A DNA stretch of 64,000 nucleotides from Prochlorococcus sp. AG-436-C14. GTDB taxonomy: Bacteria > Cyanobacteriota > Cyanobacteriia > PCC-6307 > Cyanobiaceae. Both the position numbers and the translations under genes were made by a program. Under the pieces are notes generated by a model. It was given only the letters and a program-made list of their open reading frames with translations, ran no database searches and had not been told where the DNA came from. The stretch spans positions 25,581 through 89,580 of the forward strand of contig QCPD01000007.1 in the NCBI GenBank assembly GCA_003209755.1, given 5' to 3'. Below, piece after piece: positions 27,853-37,006 of this stretch (positions are counted from its first letter, which is position 1; each line of letters starts with the position of its first letter).

Positions 27853-28782
27853 AAGCCAATATTTATCTGTAAATAATTTGATTTTGCCTTTGGTTTTATT
27901 TGGTACATGCTCTTTTGGAGTAACTAGTGCATTTTTTAACGCATTATGAAAAGAGCTTGACGGCCTTAATGATGAGATTTTTTTGGCGGCAGCAGAGATT
28001 ATTGATTTTGCAAAATTTGAATTTTCCTGAAGGTTTTTAATGACCATCTCTACAGATACATCTTCGCAATTTTGATTCCAGCAATCATAATCAGTAACCA
28101 TGGATAGGCTTGAGTAAGCGATTTCGGCTTCTTTTGCTAATCGGGCTTCAGTATGGTTTGTCATGCCTATGATTGAACATCCCCAATCTCTGTATAAGTT
28201 TGATTCTGCTTTTGTTGAAAATGCTGGCCCTTCCATAGCAAGATATGTTCCTCCAAGATGCATTTTTTTTTCTTTGGTTAAAAGTTTTTCTATTTCTTGC
28301 GACAGTATTTGAGAAAGAATTTCGCAAAAAGGATTTGCCATGCTTATGTGTGCTACAACTCCATTGTTGAAAAAAGTCAATGGCCTTTGATGAGTTCGAT
28401 CAATAAATTGATCAGGGATAACAACATCGCAAGGTTTAATATTTTCTTTTAAAGACCCTACAGCGGATGCTGATATTAACCATCTAACATTTAGATATCG
28501 CATAGCCCAGATATTTGCTTTATATGGAATTTCGCTTGGATTTAAAGTATGTTTTTCTCCATGGCGAGCTAGAAAAACAATCTCTATTCCAAATAGATTA
28601 CCTACTAGTAACTTATTAGAAGGTTTCCCATAGGGAGTGTCTAAGCTTAATTCGACTATGTTTTTAAGGTTTTCTATCCTATATAATCCGCTTCCTCCAA
28701 TAATTCCTAATCTGGCTTTTTTGAAATCATAGGCATCTGATTGTGTTCCAGAAATATTCAAAAAATCATGTTCAGTGATCAT
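27850..28782 (-). CDS. mtnP: 5'-methylthioadenosine phosphorylase
   Basis: Phosphorolyses methylthioadenosine, a by-product of S-adenosylmethionine use, to adenine and methylthioribose phosphate. The purine phosphorylase signatures are LGIIGGSGLYRIENL, FLARHGEKHTLNPSEIPYKAN, LAMEGPAFSTKAES and GMTNHTEARLAKEAEIAYSS. ATG 28782 (MITEHDF) gives 310 residues; an ATG at 28812 would add ten residues. Either start overlaps the divergent selD fusion gene at its 5' end, so the two promoters must lie inside each other's coding region. Confidence 0.92.
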   Translation of the reverse strand: MITEHDFLNISGTQSDAYDFKKARLGIIGGSGLYRIENLKNIVELSLDTPYGKPSNKLLVGNLFGIEIVFLARHGEKHTLNPSEIPYKANIWAMRYLNVRWLISASAVGSLKENIKPCDVVIPDQFIDRTHQRPLTFFNNGVVAHISMANPFCEILSQILSQEIEKLLTKEKKMHLGGTYLAMEGPAFSTKAESNLYRDWGCSIIGMTNHTEARLAKEAEIAYSSLSMVTDYDCWNQNCEDVSVEMVIKNLQENSNFAKSIISAAAKKISSLRPSSSFHNALKNALVTPKEHVPNKTKGKIKLFTDKYWL

Positions 28783-30945
28783 CTCGTTCTTGCTGGTGGT
28801 GGTCATACTCATGCCCTTGTGTTGCTGCGATGGGCAATGAACCCAAAATTGAAGCCTGCTGGAATGATTACTTTAGTCAATAAATCAAGTACTACTATTT
28901 ATTCTGGGATGTTTCCAGGTGTAGTTGCAGGTAAGTACAAGATCGATGAAATACTAATTGATTTGAGGAACCTTGCTTTAAAAGCAGGAGTTTCCTTTGT
29001 GATGGCAGAAATTGAGGGGATTGACCTAAAGAAGAAAAAACTACGTTTAGCAGGACGCCCAGAAATGGAATATTCTTTGTTATCCCTGAATATAGGAACA
29101 AAAACTAACTTAAATTCTAAACCTTTAATTTTAAGGGATAAAGATTTAGCTGTTCCAATTAAACCTTTTTCTAAATCCTATAAATTTATTGTCGAACAAG
29201 ATATTTACAAGGATGATTCCTCTGCAAAACCATTTGTAATTATTGGTGGTGGATTCGCTGGCATAGAAATAGCTTTTTCACTAAGAAAAAGATGGCCCAA
29301 AAGATGTATTTTATTAAAAGTTAAATCAGGAAAAGATATTAATAAAAATCTCTTGAGAAATTTAAAGGCTCTAGATATTAAAATTACACAAAAGACTCCA
29401 TCTGTTTTATATCCAAAATTAATATGTACTGGGAATAAACCATTTGATTGGATAAAAGATAGTGGTTTACCTTTAGATGAGAATGGGAGGGTTCTAACAA
29501 GAAAAACTTTTCAAGTCCTTCACTTTCAAGAGTTGTTTGCTGTAGGAGATTGTGGCGTCATTAAGGATTATCCACGTCCTTCTTCTGGAGTATGGGCAGT
29601 TCGTTCGGCAAAACCACTAGCAAAGAATTTAGAGTTTATCAGTGGAGGTTTAAAACTTGAGGAATGGAAACCTCAAAAAAAAGCAATACAACTTTTGGAT
29701 ATCAACTCCAGAAAAAAAGAATCCAAAGCTTTTATTTCGTGGGGTGAATTTATGATTGGTCCTTTTAATTTTCTATCAAGATTGAAAGAATCAATTGATA
29801 AAAGATTTATCTCTAAATTTTATCGTTTTAAAGATATAGATTCAGAAATGTCTTCTGAAAAAGAGATGATTAAATGTAGAGGATGTGCAGCAAAATTAGC
29901 CTTTACTCCATTAAGTTCAGCATTAAATAAATTAAATTTAATAGAATCTTCAAAAGATGATTCTATTGATATAGGTATATTGGATTCTAGTAAGACTTTA
30001 ATACAAAGTGTAGATGGATTCCCTTCTTTAATTAGTGATCCATGGCTAAATGGGAGGCTTGTAGCATTTCATTCTTGTTCTGATATTTGGGCATGCGGAG
30101 GATCTGTGATCTCAGCACAATCTGTTGTGAATTTACCATCTATTCCAAATAATTTACAGCAAGAACTGCTATTTCAAGTTTTGGAAGGTATTAATTCTGC
30201 TTTAAATATTCAGGGGGCAAATCTTATAGGTGGGCATACATTAGAATCAAGAATAACTTCTGAAGAGCCTTACTCTCTAGGAATTGAAAACGTATTAACT
30301 GTAAATGGGATTATTGATGATAAAAAATATGTTTGGTCTAAGGGAGGAATGAAAAAGGGAGATCAAATTTTAATAAGTCGTTCTCTGGGTACTGGAATTA
30401 TTTTTTCTGCATTTATGAATGGCCAAGTAAAACCTTATATACTTGATTATGTTTTAAAAGAAATGAATAAAAGTCAGCATAATATTGTGAATTATATTAA
30501 TCAATTAACAAATATAAACCCACACTCAAAGATTATTAATGCATGTACTGATATAACTGGCTTTGGTTTGCTAGGTCATTTATCAGAAATGTTGGAATCT
30601 ACAAATAGCGATCAGTTAAAGATGAATTTAGAACCCTTGAGAGTCAGTCTTGATCTTGACAAGATTCCATTGTATGAGGGTGTAAAAGAACTTTTAGATA
30701 AAGGTTTTGAAAGTACTTTAGCTCCTGCAAATGAAATTTTTTTAAAAAATATTAATGGAGATAAAAACTTAAGATTTGATATCGTATCTAATTATTATTC
30801 TTCTAATTCCTCGTTTTATAAATCAATGCTAAAAATTCTAGTAGACCCACAAACCTGTGGTCCATTGCTTATTAGTTGCTCGCCCATTTATTCAGAAAAA
30901 CTTATACAAAAAGGACCTTGGATTAAAATTGGATTTATTTCTTAA
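28768..30945 (+). CDS. selD: NADH-dehydrogenase-like oxidoreductase fused to selenide water dikinase
   Basis: Two-domain protein of about 725 residues. Residues 1-370 form a FAD/NAD-binding oxidoreductase: HLVLAGGGHTHALVLLRW, FVIIGGGFAGIEIAFSLRKR and LFAVGDCGVI are the dinucleotide sites. From about residue 360 the SelD domain starts with KCRGCAAKLAFTPLSSAL and continues through VDGFPSLISDPW, GGHTLESRITSEEPYSLG and TDITGFGLLGHLSEML. SelD makes selenophosphate for selenouridine in tRNA or selenocysteine. This fusion is known in cyanobacteria; the oxidoreductase probably supplies reduced selenium, which is inference. The start is ATG 28768. Confidence 0.92.
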   Translation: MFSDHLVLAGGGHTHALVLLRWAMNPKLKPAGMITLVNKSSTTIYSGMFPGVVAGKYKIDEILIDLRNLALKAGVSFVMAEIEGIDLKKKKLRLAGRPEMEYSLLSLNIGTKTNLNSKPLILRDKDLAVPIKPFSKSYKFIVEQDIYKDDSSAKPFVIIGGGFAGIEIAFSLRKRWPKRCILLKVKSGKDINKNLLRNLKALDIKITQKTPSVLYPKLICTGNKPFDWIKDSGLPLDENGRVLTRKTFQVLHFQELFAVGDCGVIKDYPRPSSGVWAVRSAKPLAKNLEFISGGLKLEEWKPQKKAIQLLDINSRKKESKAFISWGEFMIGPFNFLSRLKESIDKRFISKFYRFKDIDSEMSSEKEMIKCRGCAAKLAFTPLSSALNKLNLIESSKDDSIDIGILDSSKTLIQSVDGFPSLISDPWLNGRLVAFHSCSDIWACGGSVISAQSVVNLPSIPNNLQQELLFQVLEGINSALNIQGANLIGGHTLESRITSEEPYSLGIENVLTVNGIIDDKKYVWSKGGMKKGDQILISRSLGTGIIFSAFMNGQVKPYILDYVLKEMNKSQHNIVNYINQLTNINPHSKIINACTDITGFGLLGHLSEMLESTNSDQLKMNLEPLRVSLDLDKIPLYEGVKELLDKGFESTLAPANEIFLKNINGDKNLRFDIVSNYYSSNSSFYKSMLKILVDPQTCGPLLISCSPIYSEKLIQKGPWIKIGFIS

Positions 30946-30964
30946 TAAATCCTTATTAACTTAT

Positions 30965-32221
30965 TCAGGAAATAATTTCTTCATCAATTAATTTCATTCT
31001 TTGTCGTTTTAGTTCTAACCCTATTTCTGGTCCGGGTGCCCAACCTTTGGCTATTAAATCATCTCCTTTTATTGGAGACTCTATATCCTTCCAATTAGTT
31101 AGCCAAGATATCAAATATTCTTTTAGAGGATTTTCTTTACATATTTCAAGTATGAAAGAAGACTCATTAGCATTTATTTCCTCTAAAAAACTTGTCCACT
31201 TAGATGGAGGCCACTTTTTATATAAATCATTAACGGTTAGATTTTCTAGATATTTTTTTAATTGACACGCTCCTTCTATAATTTCTTTTTGTTGTTTATC
31301 AAAGTGTAATCTCTGAGCTAGAGAAATAGGGTATTTGGATTCATAAACTAATGCTGTTAGAGGTTCAATATTTGATTTCTTTGCAATGAATACTTTTTCG
31401 ATTAGGCTCTGATCATTCTGTAGCTTCGGATCTAATATATTTAGTCCTCCCCAATCTTGTAGGTTCTTTAATGCGTTCTTCCAATAGTTACTTTTTAAAA
31501 GTAACTCGAGTTCCATTTTTAATCTTATTGATAAACCTGAAGGAGCTAAATCAGCATTATCTCCAATATGCCAATTCCAAGGCCAAAGATTTACTGTATC
31601 TTTTATTTGTCTTAAGGCTTGATGTGATAGACGAAAACCTAACTTGGCTGAATAGCGAGAAGCTCTAATAATTCTAGTTGGGTCATCGAGAACGCTTGAT
31701 TCATGTAAAAAGTCAATTTTCTTGTTGTAAATGGCATCTAATCCTGAAAATAAATCCAATAACTTATTATCTTTCAGTTCGATTGCCATAGCATTTATAT
31801 TAAAGTCTCTTCTTATTAGATCATTTTGGATTGTTGATGACTCGACTATTGGATTTTCCCCAGGTATGGGGTAAGTTTCTTCACGAGCAGTTGCAATATC
31901 AACTTTTATTCCATTAATTGATATTTCTGATGTTTTATAAGTTGTGTTATTGCGTATGACCTTTACTCTTTCTGGTCCAAGTTTTTTTTGCAATTCTTTT
32001 ACATATATTGATGTCTCACCTTCAATGATTAAATCTAGATCATTAAAGATAATTTCACTATCTTGATTTTTAGACTTTGTTATTAAGTCTCTAACCACTC
32101 CTCCAACTATCGCTATGGAATTTATATTAAGTGAGACTGCTGTATCTAATAGAATAGTTAGAATTCCATTGGGTAATTCACGTATCTCTTTTTCAATTTT
32201 AGATTTGTCAAATAATTCCAT
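30965..32221 (-). CDS. cca: CCA tRNA nucleotidyltransferase / poly(A) polymerase family
   Basis: Adds or repairs the 3' CCA of tRNA. The class II nucleotidyltransferase head shows AIVGGVVRDLI and the catalytic pair in NDLDLIIEGE, then RRDFNINAMAIEL and the RNA-binding segment DDPTRIIRASRYSAKLGF. There are 418 residues. The C-terminal part lacks a recognisable HD phosphohydrolase motif. It is needed here because the tRNA genes in this window do not encode CCA (tRNA-Phe is followed by CCA by chance of sequence). Convergent with selD. Confidence 0.91.
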   Translation of the reverse strand: MELFDKSKIEKEIRELPNGILTILLDTAVSLNINSIAIVGGVVRDLITKSKNQDSEIIFNDLDLIIEGETSIYVKELQKKLGPERVKVIRNNTTYKTSEISINGIKVDIATAREETYPIPGENPIVESSTIQNDLIRRDFNINAMAIELKDNKLLDLFSGLDAIYNKKIDFLHESSVLDDPTRIIRASRYSAKLGFRLSHQALRQIKDTVNLWPWNWHIGDNADLAPSGLSIRLKMELELLLKSNYWKNALKNLQDWGGLNILDPKLQNDQSLIEKVFIAKKSNIEPLTALVYESKYPISLAQRLHFDKQQKEIIEGACQLKKYLENLTVNDLYKKWPPSKWTSFLEEINANESSFILEICKENPLKEYLISWLTNWKDIESPIKGDDLIAKGWAPGPEIGLELKRQRMKLIDEEIIS

Positions 32222-32282
32222 CAGATATATAGAGATATATAATTTTTAATTAATTAATTAACATTTTTCTGCTTAAATTTTA

Positions 32283-34697
32283 CTAATCTATTAATTTCAA
32301 TGGAGCTAGTCTTGGGTCCAATATTTTGGGTCCCATCCCTGAGAATTTTATAGCAAGTGAGATTTTTTCTCCTGAACCAAAAACATGTGTTATTTTTCCT
32401 TCTCCGAATGAAGAATGTTCAACTCTATCGTTAACTGACCATCTTTTCCCTGGGGAAGGACCAGAATATGTTTTTCTTACTCCATTTTCAGCTCCAGCAA
32501 TAAAAGATTTTTTACTACTTTGGCGATCTATTCTAGTTAGTCTATCTAGATTTTTTTCTCTTCTCAGTGTAGCCCCACCAGATAATGGGATATCCCCTTG
32601 AACAAGCTCTTCAGGAATTTCGGAAAGAAATATAGATGCTATAGCAGGTTCTCTCATCCCTCCCCACATTCTTCTCTCAGATGCATGAAAGAGAAATAGT
32701 TTTTCTTTCGCTCTAGTAAGTCCTACATAGCAAAGTCGCCTTTCTTCCTCAAGTGAAGATGGATCATTGAGTGATCTATAGCTTGGGAATAAACCTTGCT
32801 CCATTCCCACAAGACAAACAACAGGAAATTCCAAACCTTTACTGCTGTGAAGAGTCATTAATGTAACTCGATTTGAAGCAGTGTCTTTATTATCTGCATC
32901 GCTTGATAAAGCAGCAGTTGATAAAAAACCTTCTAAATTTGCATCTTCACTTTCTTCCTGATACTGCAAAGCCGCATTAACTAATTCTTGAAGATTGCGT
33001 CTTCTTTCTTCTGCCTCATCTGTTCCTGTCGCAATTAATTCACTTAAATAGCCACTTTTTTCTAAAACTAATTGAACTAATTCTGCCGGGCTTGAAGAAA
33101 GAAGATGACTTTGTAATTCATTGATCAGCTCACTAAAAATCAAAAGCCCTTTAGCTGATCTTCCGGCTAGAGATCTGACAGCTTCGGGGTCATTTACAAC
33201 TTCCCAAAGAGGAATTTTTAATTGACTAGCCGCATCACTCAATCTTTGAACTGTTGTTTTCCCAATCCCTCTTTTGGGAACGTTTAAAACTCTTAGAAGA
33301 CTTACACTGTCAGATGGATTAATTAAAAGTCTTAAATAAGCTAGTAGGTCTTTAATTTCTCTTCGATCATAAAAACGCAATCCTCCAACCACAATGTATG
33401 GGATACTCCAGCGGACCAATGAGTCCTCAATTGCTCTTGATTGAGCATTAGTTCTATAAAGAATAGCCATATCTCCCCAATTTAATTCTGGATTCGAGGC
33501 ATCTAAAATTCTCAGCCTATGAATAACTGCCTCTGCCTCTGCTATCTCATCGTCACATCTTGTTAATTTAATAGGTTCACCTTCTCCTCTGGTGGCTCTA
33601 AGAATTTTATCTATTCTCTCTTTATTGTTGGAAATTAGTGAATTGGCTGCTTCAAGGATGGTAGAGGTAGACCGGTAATTTTCTTCAAGTTTTACGAGAG
33701 TTGAATCATTTGTCTTGTCTTGGCTTCTTTTCCCAAAGTCCTCTTGAAATCCCATTAGTATCCTAAAGTCCGCAGCTCTAAAGCTGTAAATACTTTGATC
33801 TGCATCGCCAACAACAAAAACTGATCGATTGTTCCAATCTTTAAAAGAAGATGGATCTACACCATTTGTAACCAATTGTTTAATTAATTCGTATTGTGTC
33901 CAATTAGTATCTTGATATTCATCGACTAAAACATGCTTAAAACGACTGTGCCAATAACTCCTAATTTTTTCATTTTGCTGTAGTAATTGAACAGGTATTA
34001 ATAAAAGATCATCAAAATCTAATGCATTATTAGCAGCTAAAGCTTTCCTATAAAGTCTATAAGTTTCAGCAACTAACTTACCTCTCTGACCTTCTTGGCT
34101 CTTTAACAAATCATCAGGAAGCAAGCATTGATTTTTGGCATTACTGATTGCCCAGCGGACTTTTTTGGGCTCAAATCTTTTAGGGTCTAATTGTAGGTCT
34201 TGTGTAACTATTTCTTTGATAAGACTTTGTGCATCTGTTTCATCGTATATTGAAAACTGTCTAGTCCATGTCAATCCTTCAGGATCTTTGAACTTGTCAA
34301 TATCAAAGCGTAATAATCTTGCAAATAAAGCGTGAAAAGTTCCTATCCATAATTCACGGCTGATTTCACGATATATACGATTACGAATTTGTCTTTGTTC
34401 TGCTACTTGCAAGGTAGTCCAGGGTTTTCCATGACTTATATTTGCTAGCCTTTTTGCTAAAAGTAATTCAAGTCTATCTTTCATTTCTCTTGCGGCTTTA
34501 TTGGTAAAAGTTACTGCAAGAATAGAGCTTGGATCCACATTATATTCAATAATTAGATGTGCAATACGATGAGTAAGAGCTCTAGTTTTCCCGCTTCCTG
34601 CTCCTGCAATAACTAATAATGGACCATGAAAATGATCAACTGCTTGAGACTGAGCTTGGTTTAATCCATTTAAAAATATATTGTTTGATTCTTTCAT
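32283..34697 (-). CDS. uvrD: DNA helicase UvrD/PcrA
   Basis: Superfamily 1A 3'-5' helicase for nucleotide excision and mismatch repair. All helicase motifs are visible in 804 residues: Walker A VIAGAGSGKTRALTHRIAHL, VTFTNKAAREMKDRL, VLVDEYQDTNWTQYEL, VVGDADQSIYSFRAADF, LEENYRSTSTIL, MTLHSSKGLEFPVVCLVG and LCYVGLTRAKEKLFLF. The C-terminal tail contains a Tudor-like RNA-polymerase-interaction segment (DRVEHSSFGEGKI). It marks the border between core genes and the phycoerythrin locus. Confidence 0.97.
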   Translation of the reverse strand: MKESNNIFLNGLNQAQSQAVDHFHGPLLVIAGAGSGKTRALTHRIAHLIIEYNVDPSSILAVTFTNKAAREMKDRLELLLAKRLANISHGKPWTTLQVAEQRQIRNRIYREISRELWIGTFHALFARLLRFDIDKFKDPEGLTWTRQFSIYDETDAQSLIKEIVTQDLQLDPKRFEPKKVRWAISNAKNQCLLPDDLLKSQEGQRGKLVAETYRLYRKALAANNALDFDDLLLIPVQLLQQNEKIRSYWHSRFKHVLVDEYQDTNWTQYELIKQLVTNGVDPSSFKDWNNRSVFVVGDADQSIYSFRAADFRILMGFQEDFGKRSQDKTNDSTLVKLEENYRSTSTILEAANSLISNNKERIDKILRATRGEGEPIKLTRCDDEIAEAEAVIHRLRILDASNPELNWGDMAILYRTNAQSRAIEDSLVRWSIPYIVVGGLRFYDRREIKDLLAYLRLLINPSDSVSLLRVLNVPKRGIGKTTVQRLSDAASQLKIPLWEVVNDPEAVRSLAGRSAKGLLIFSELINELQSHLLSSSPAELVQLVLEKSGYLSELIATGTDEAEERRRNLQELVNAALQYQEESEDANLEGFLSTAALSSDADNKDTASNRVTLMTLHSSKGLEFPVVCLVGMEQGLFPSYRSLNDPSSLEEERRLCYVGLTRAKEKLFLFHASERRMWGGMREPAIASIFLSEIPEELVQGDIPLSGGATLRREKNLDRLTRIDRQSSKKSFIAGAENGVRKTYSGPSPGKRWSVNDRVEHSSFGEGKITHVFGSGEKISLAIKFSGMGPKILDPRLAPLKLID

Positions 34698-34785
34698 TTT
34701 ATAGACTGAAAATACTTTGATTTAAACTTAGTGTTTGCCATATTAATAGAGACAATTTTGTATTATTTATAGAGAAAAAATAAAT

Positions 34786-35010
34786 TTATATTATTATGTT
34801 AGAATCTGCATTTTCTTTTTGTTTATTTAGTTTAGAAAGTAATATTTTTATTTGATTAAGCTCTGAATGGGAGTTGATAATTGAGTTGATTTTTTTCTGA
34901 GGCATTTTTAGCTTATTTGAAATAATTATCACCTCTTTTTCTAAACGATTTTTGTACTCGGTTAGTTCTTTAATTGATTCTTCTAACTCTTCTTCTTTAG
35001 GACTTTGCAT
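34786..35010 (-). CDS. Small coiled-coil protein, unknown function
   Basis: A 74-residue ORF starting ATG 35010, rich in Glu, Lys, Ile and Leu. Heptad-like spacing (LEESIKELTEYKNRLEKEVI) suggests one long coiled-coil helix and a second short helix (QIKILLSKLNKQKENA). I do not recognise a family. It lies 88 bases downstream of the uvrD start, in opposite orientation to cpeB, in a spot where picocyanobacteria often have small conserved genes. Codon use is like the neighbours, so it is probably real. Confidence 0.6.
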   Translation of the reverse strand: MQSPKEEELEESIKELTEYKNRLEKEVIIISNKLKMPQKKINSIINSHSELNQIKILLSKLNKQKENADSNIII

Positions 35011-35170
35011 TTTTTATCTCAACAATAGCTCAAATTAGTAATATCCCCTTTGCTTATAAGCTTTTTGAGATAACTCTATGAATGAATGATTTTAGTGACA
35101 ATTCTTTTTTACAGTTAAGAAGCATTGCGTTCTTAGATCTCTTTCGGCGTAATTTGACTGTAAGTCTTAG

Positions 35171-35217
35171 GTTAAATAAGAAATGAGTAATGAAGTCATT
35201 ACTTATTTAACTTTTTT
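35171..35217 (+). promoter_or_regulatory. Terminator-like hairpin in the cpeB leader
   Basis: GTTAAATAA (35171-35179) and GTAATGA (35186-35192) pair with TCATTAC then TTATTTAAC (35195-35210), leaving a 6-7-base bulge on the left arm and a 2-base loop. Six T residues follow at 35212-35217, 27 bases before the cpeB start codon. It has the form of an intrinsic terminator or attenuator placed inside a leader. Function is inferred from shape only. Confidence 0.5.
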
Positions 35218-35241
35218 ACTTAATCGAGACTAGGTAGTTAA

Positions 35242-35793
<552 letters not shown>

Positions 35794-35856
35794 ATATTCA
35801 ACTTTAATTTTAATTCCTCTTCTAAAGCACTTCAAACTAACTTTTATTAAGTCATT

Positions 35857-36324
35857 ATGAAATCTGCAGTTACAACCGTTGTTAGCGCAGCTGATGCAGC
35901 AGGAAGATTTCCTAGCATGAGCGATTTTGAGTCTGTGAAAGGTTCTTTTGATAGGGCAAAAGCTCGTTTAGAGGCTGCAGAAAAACTCGCTTCTTGTCTT
36001 GATAAATTTACCAATCTTGCTGTTGATGCTGTGTATCAAAATGGCTCATATGAGCAGGCTAATAAAGATAAGTGTGTGAGAGATATTCATCATTATTTGC
36101 GTCTTATTAATTATTGCTTAGTAACTGGTGGAACTGGTCCTTTAGATGAATGGGGAATATCAGGTATGCGAGAAATTATTCGTATCCAGCTATTACCAAC
36201 AGCTGCATATATAGAAGCATTTATTTTTATTCGAGATGAAATTAAAATTAATGATGTTATGAGTCAGCAAGCCGAAACGGAATTCAAAGGATTATTGGAT
36301 TATCTAATAAACGCACTTGCATAA
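35857..36324 (+). CDS. cpeA: Phycoerythrin alpha subunit (class III), shortened
   Basis: Alpha subunit partnering CpeB. It begins MKSAVTTVVSAADAAGRFPS and keeps the main bilin site Cys73 (alpha-82 type) in NKDKCVRDIHHYLRLINYCL, plus GGTGPLDEWGISGMRE. At 155 residues it is about nine shorter than usual; residues corresponding to the segment before the GE-A-N loop (around residue 62) are missing. The second bilin cysteine (alpha-139 type, normally RGCSPRDMS) is absent: the region reads RDEIKINDVMS. It therefore probably binds one bilin only. Confidence 0.96.
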   Translation: MKSAVTTVVSAADAAGRFPSMSDFESVKGSFDRAKARLEAAEKLASCLDKFTNLAVDAVYQNGSYEQANKDKCVRDIHHYLRLINYCLVTGGTGPLDEWGISGMREIIRIQLLPTAAYIEAFIFIRDEIKINDVMSQQAETEFKGLLDYLINALA

Positions 36325-36384
36325 AAATAAATAAATTTAATTAAAATCTTTTTTACTAATTTTGAATAATTATATAAAATTATA

Positions 36385-36981
36385 ATGTCTAATTCTATAG
36401 ATTTACATAAATTTATAGAACTTTATCAAGATTTCTTGCATCCAAATCCAAATATTAATTCTCAAGCATTTTTGATTTTAAGAAAAGAATTTGAGGTTAA
36501 ATTTATGAATAAACTTTTAGCTAATCTCAAGGAAGAAGATGTATTTATAAGAAGAAAATCAATATTAGCTTTGGGACAATTTGGAGAAAAAACTTTAAAG
36601 TCAATCGTTTCATTGTATATGAACAATAGCAATAAAACTGTTAAAGTTAGCTGCCTTAAAACGATGATAAAAGTTGTCGTTAATTTTAATTTAGAAGAAT
36701 TATCTCAGGAGGAGATGTTAGTAGTTGATTTAGCGCTTAAAGATGATTCTCCTGAGATGATATTGACTGTTATTTCTCTTCTTAGGCAATTAGGGACAAC
36801 TGGTAGAAATATTTTGATGAAAAGTTGTAGAGATAAAGACTTATTAAGGTCGAAAGCTTCTATTAGTGCTCTTTTGGAAATTAAAGATCAGACTGTTGAT
36901 GATTTATTTGATGAATTGTTAAATGATAACTCTATTGATCCAATGATAAAAGAAGATATTTTAAGAGAGAAAATTATTTAA
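36385..36981 (+). CDS. cpeZ: HEAT-repeat bilin lyase subunit, CpeZ-like
   Basis: Probable chaperone or lyase subunit that helps attach bilin to phycoerythrin; CpeZ partners CpeY in other cyanobacteria. The 198 residues form short HEAT-type helical repeats, for example DVFIRRKSILALGQFGEKTL and LRSKASISALLEIKDQTVDD. Length and position 60 bases after cpeA on the same strand match CpeZ. HEAT repeats are poor for exact naming, so the symbol is tentative. Confidence 0.75.
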   Translation: MSNSIDLHKFIELYQDFLHPNPNINSQAFLILRKEFEVKFMNKLLANLKEEDVFIRRKSILALGQFGEKTLKSIVSLYMNNSNKTVKVSCLKTMIKVVVNFNLEELSQEEMLVVDLALKDDSPEMILTVISLLRQLGTTGRNILMKSCRDKDLLRSKASISALLEIKDQTVDDLFDELLNDNSIDPMIKEDILREKII

Positions 36982-37006
36982 TATTCTAGATTATTTTTTA
37001 AAACTA

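Noticed and set aside
35011..35170. NtcA-type GTA-N8-TAC site upstream of cpeB
   Set aside because: No convincing match by eye; a motif scan would be needed.
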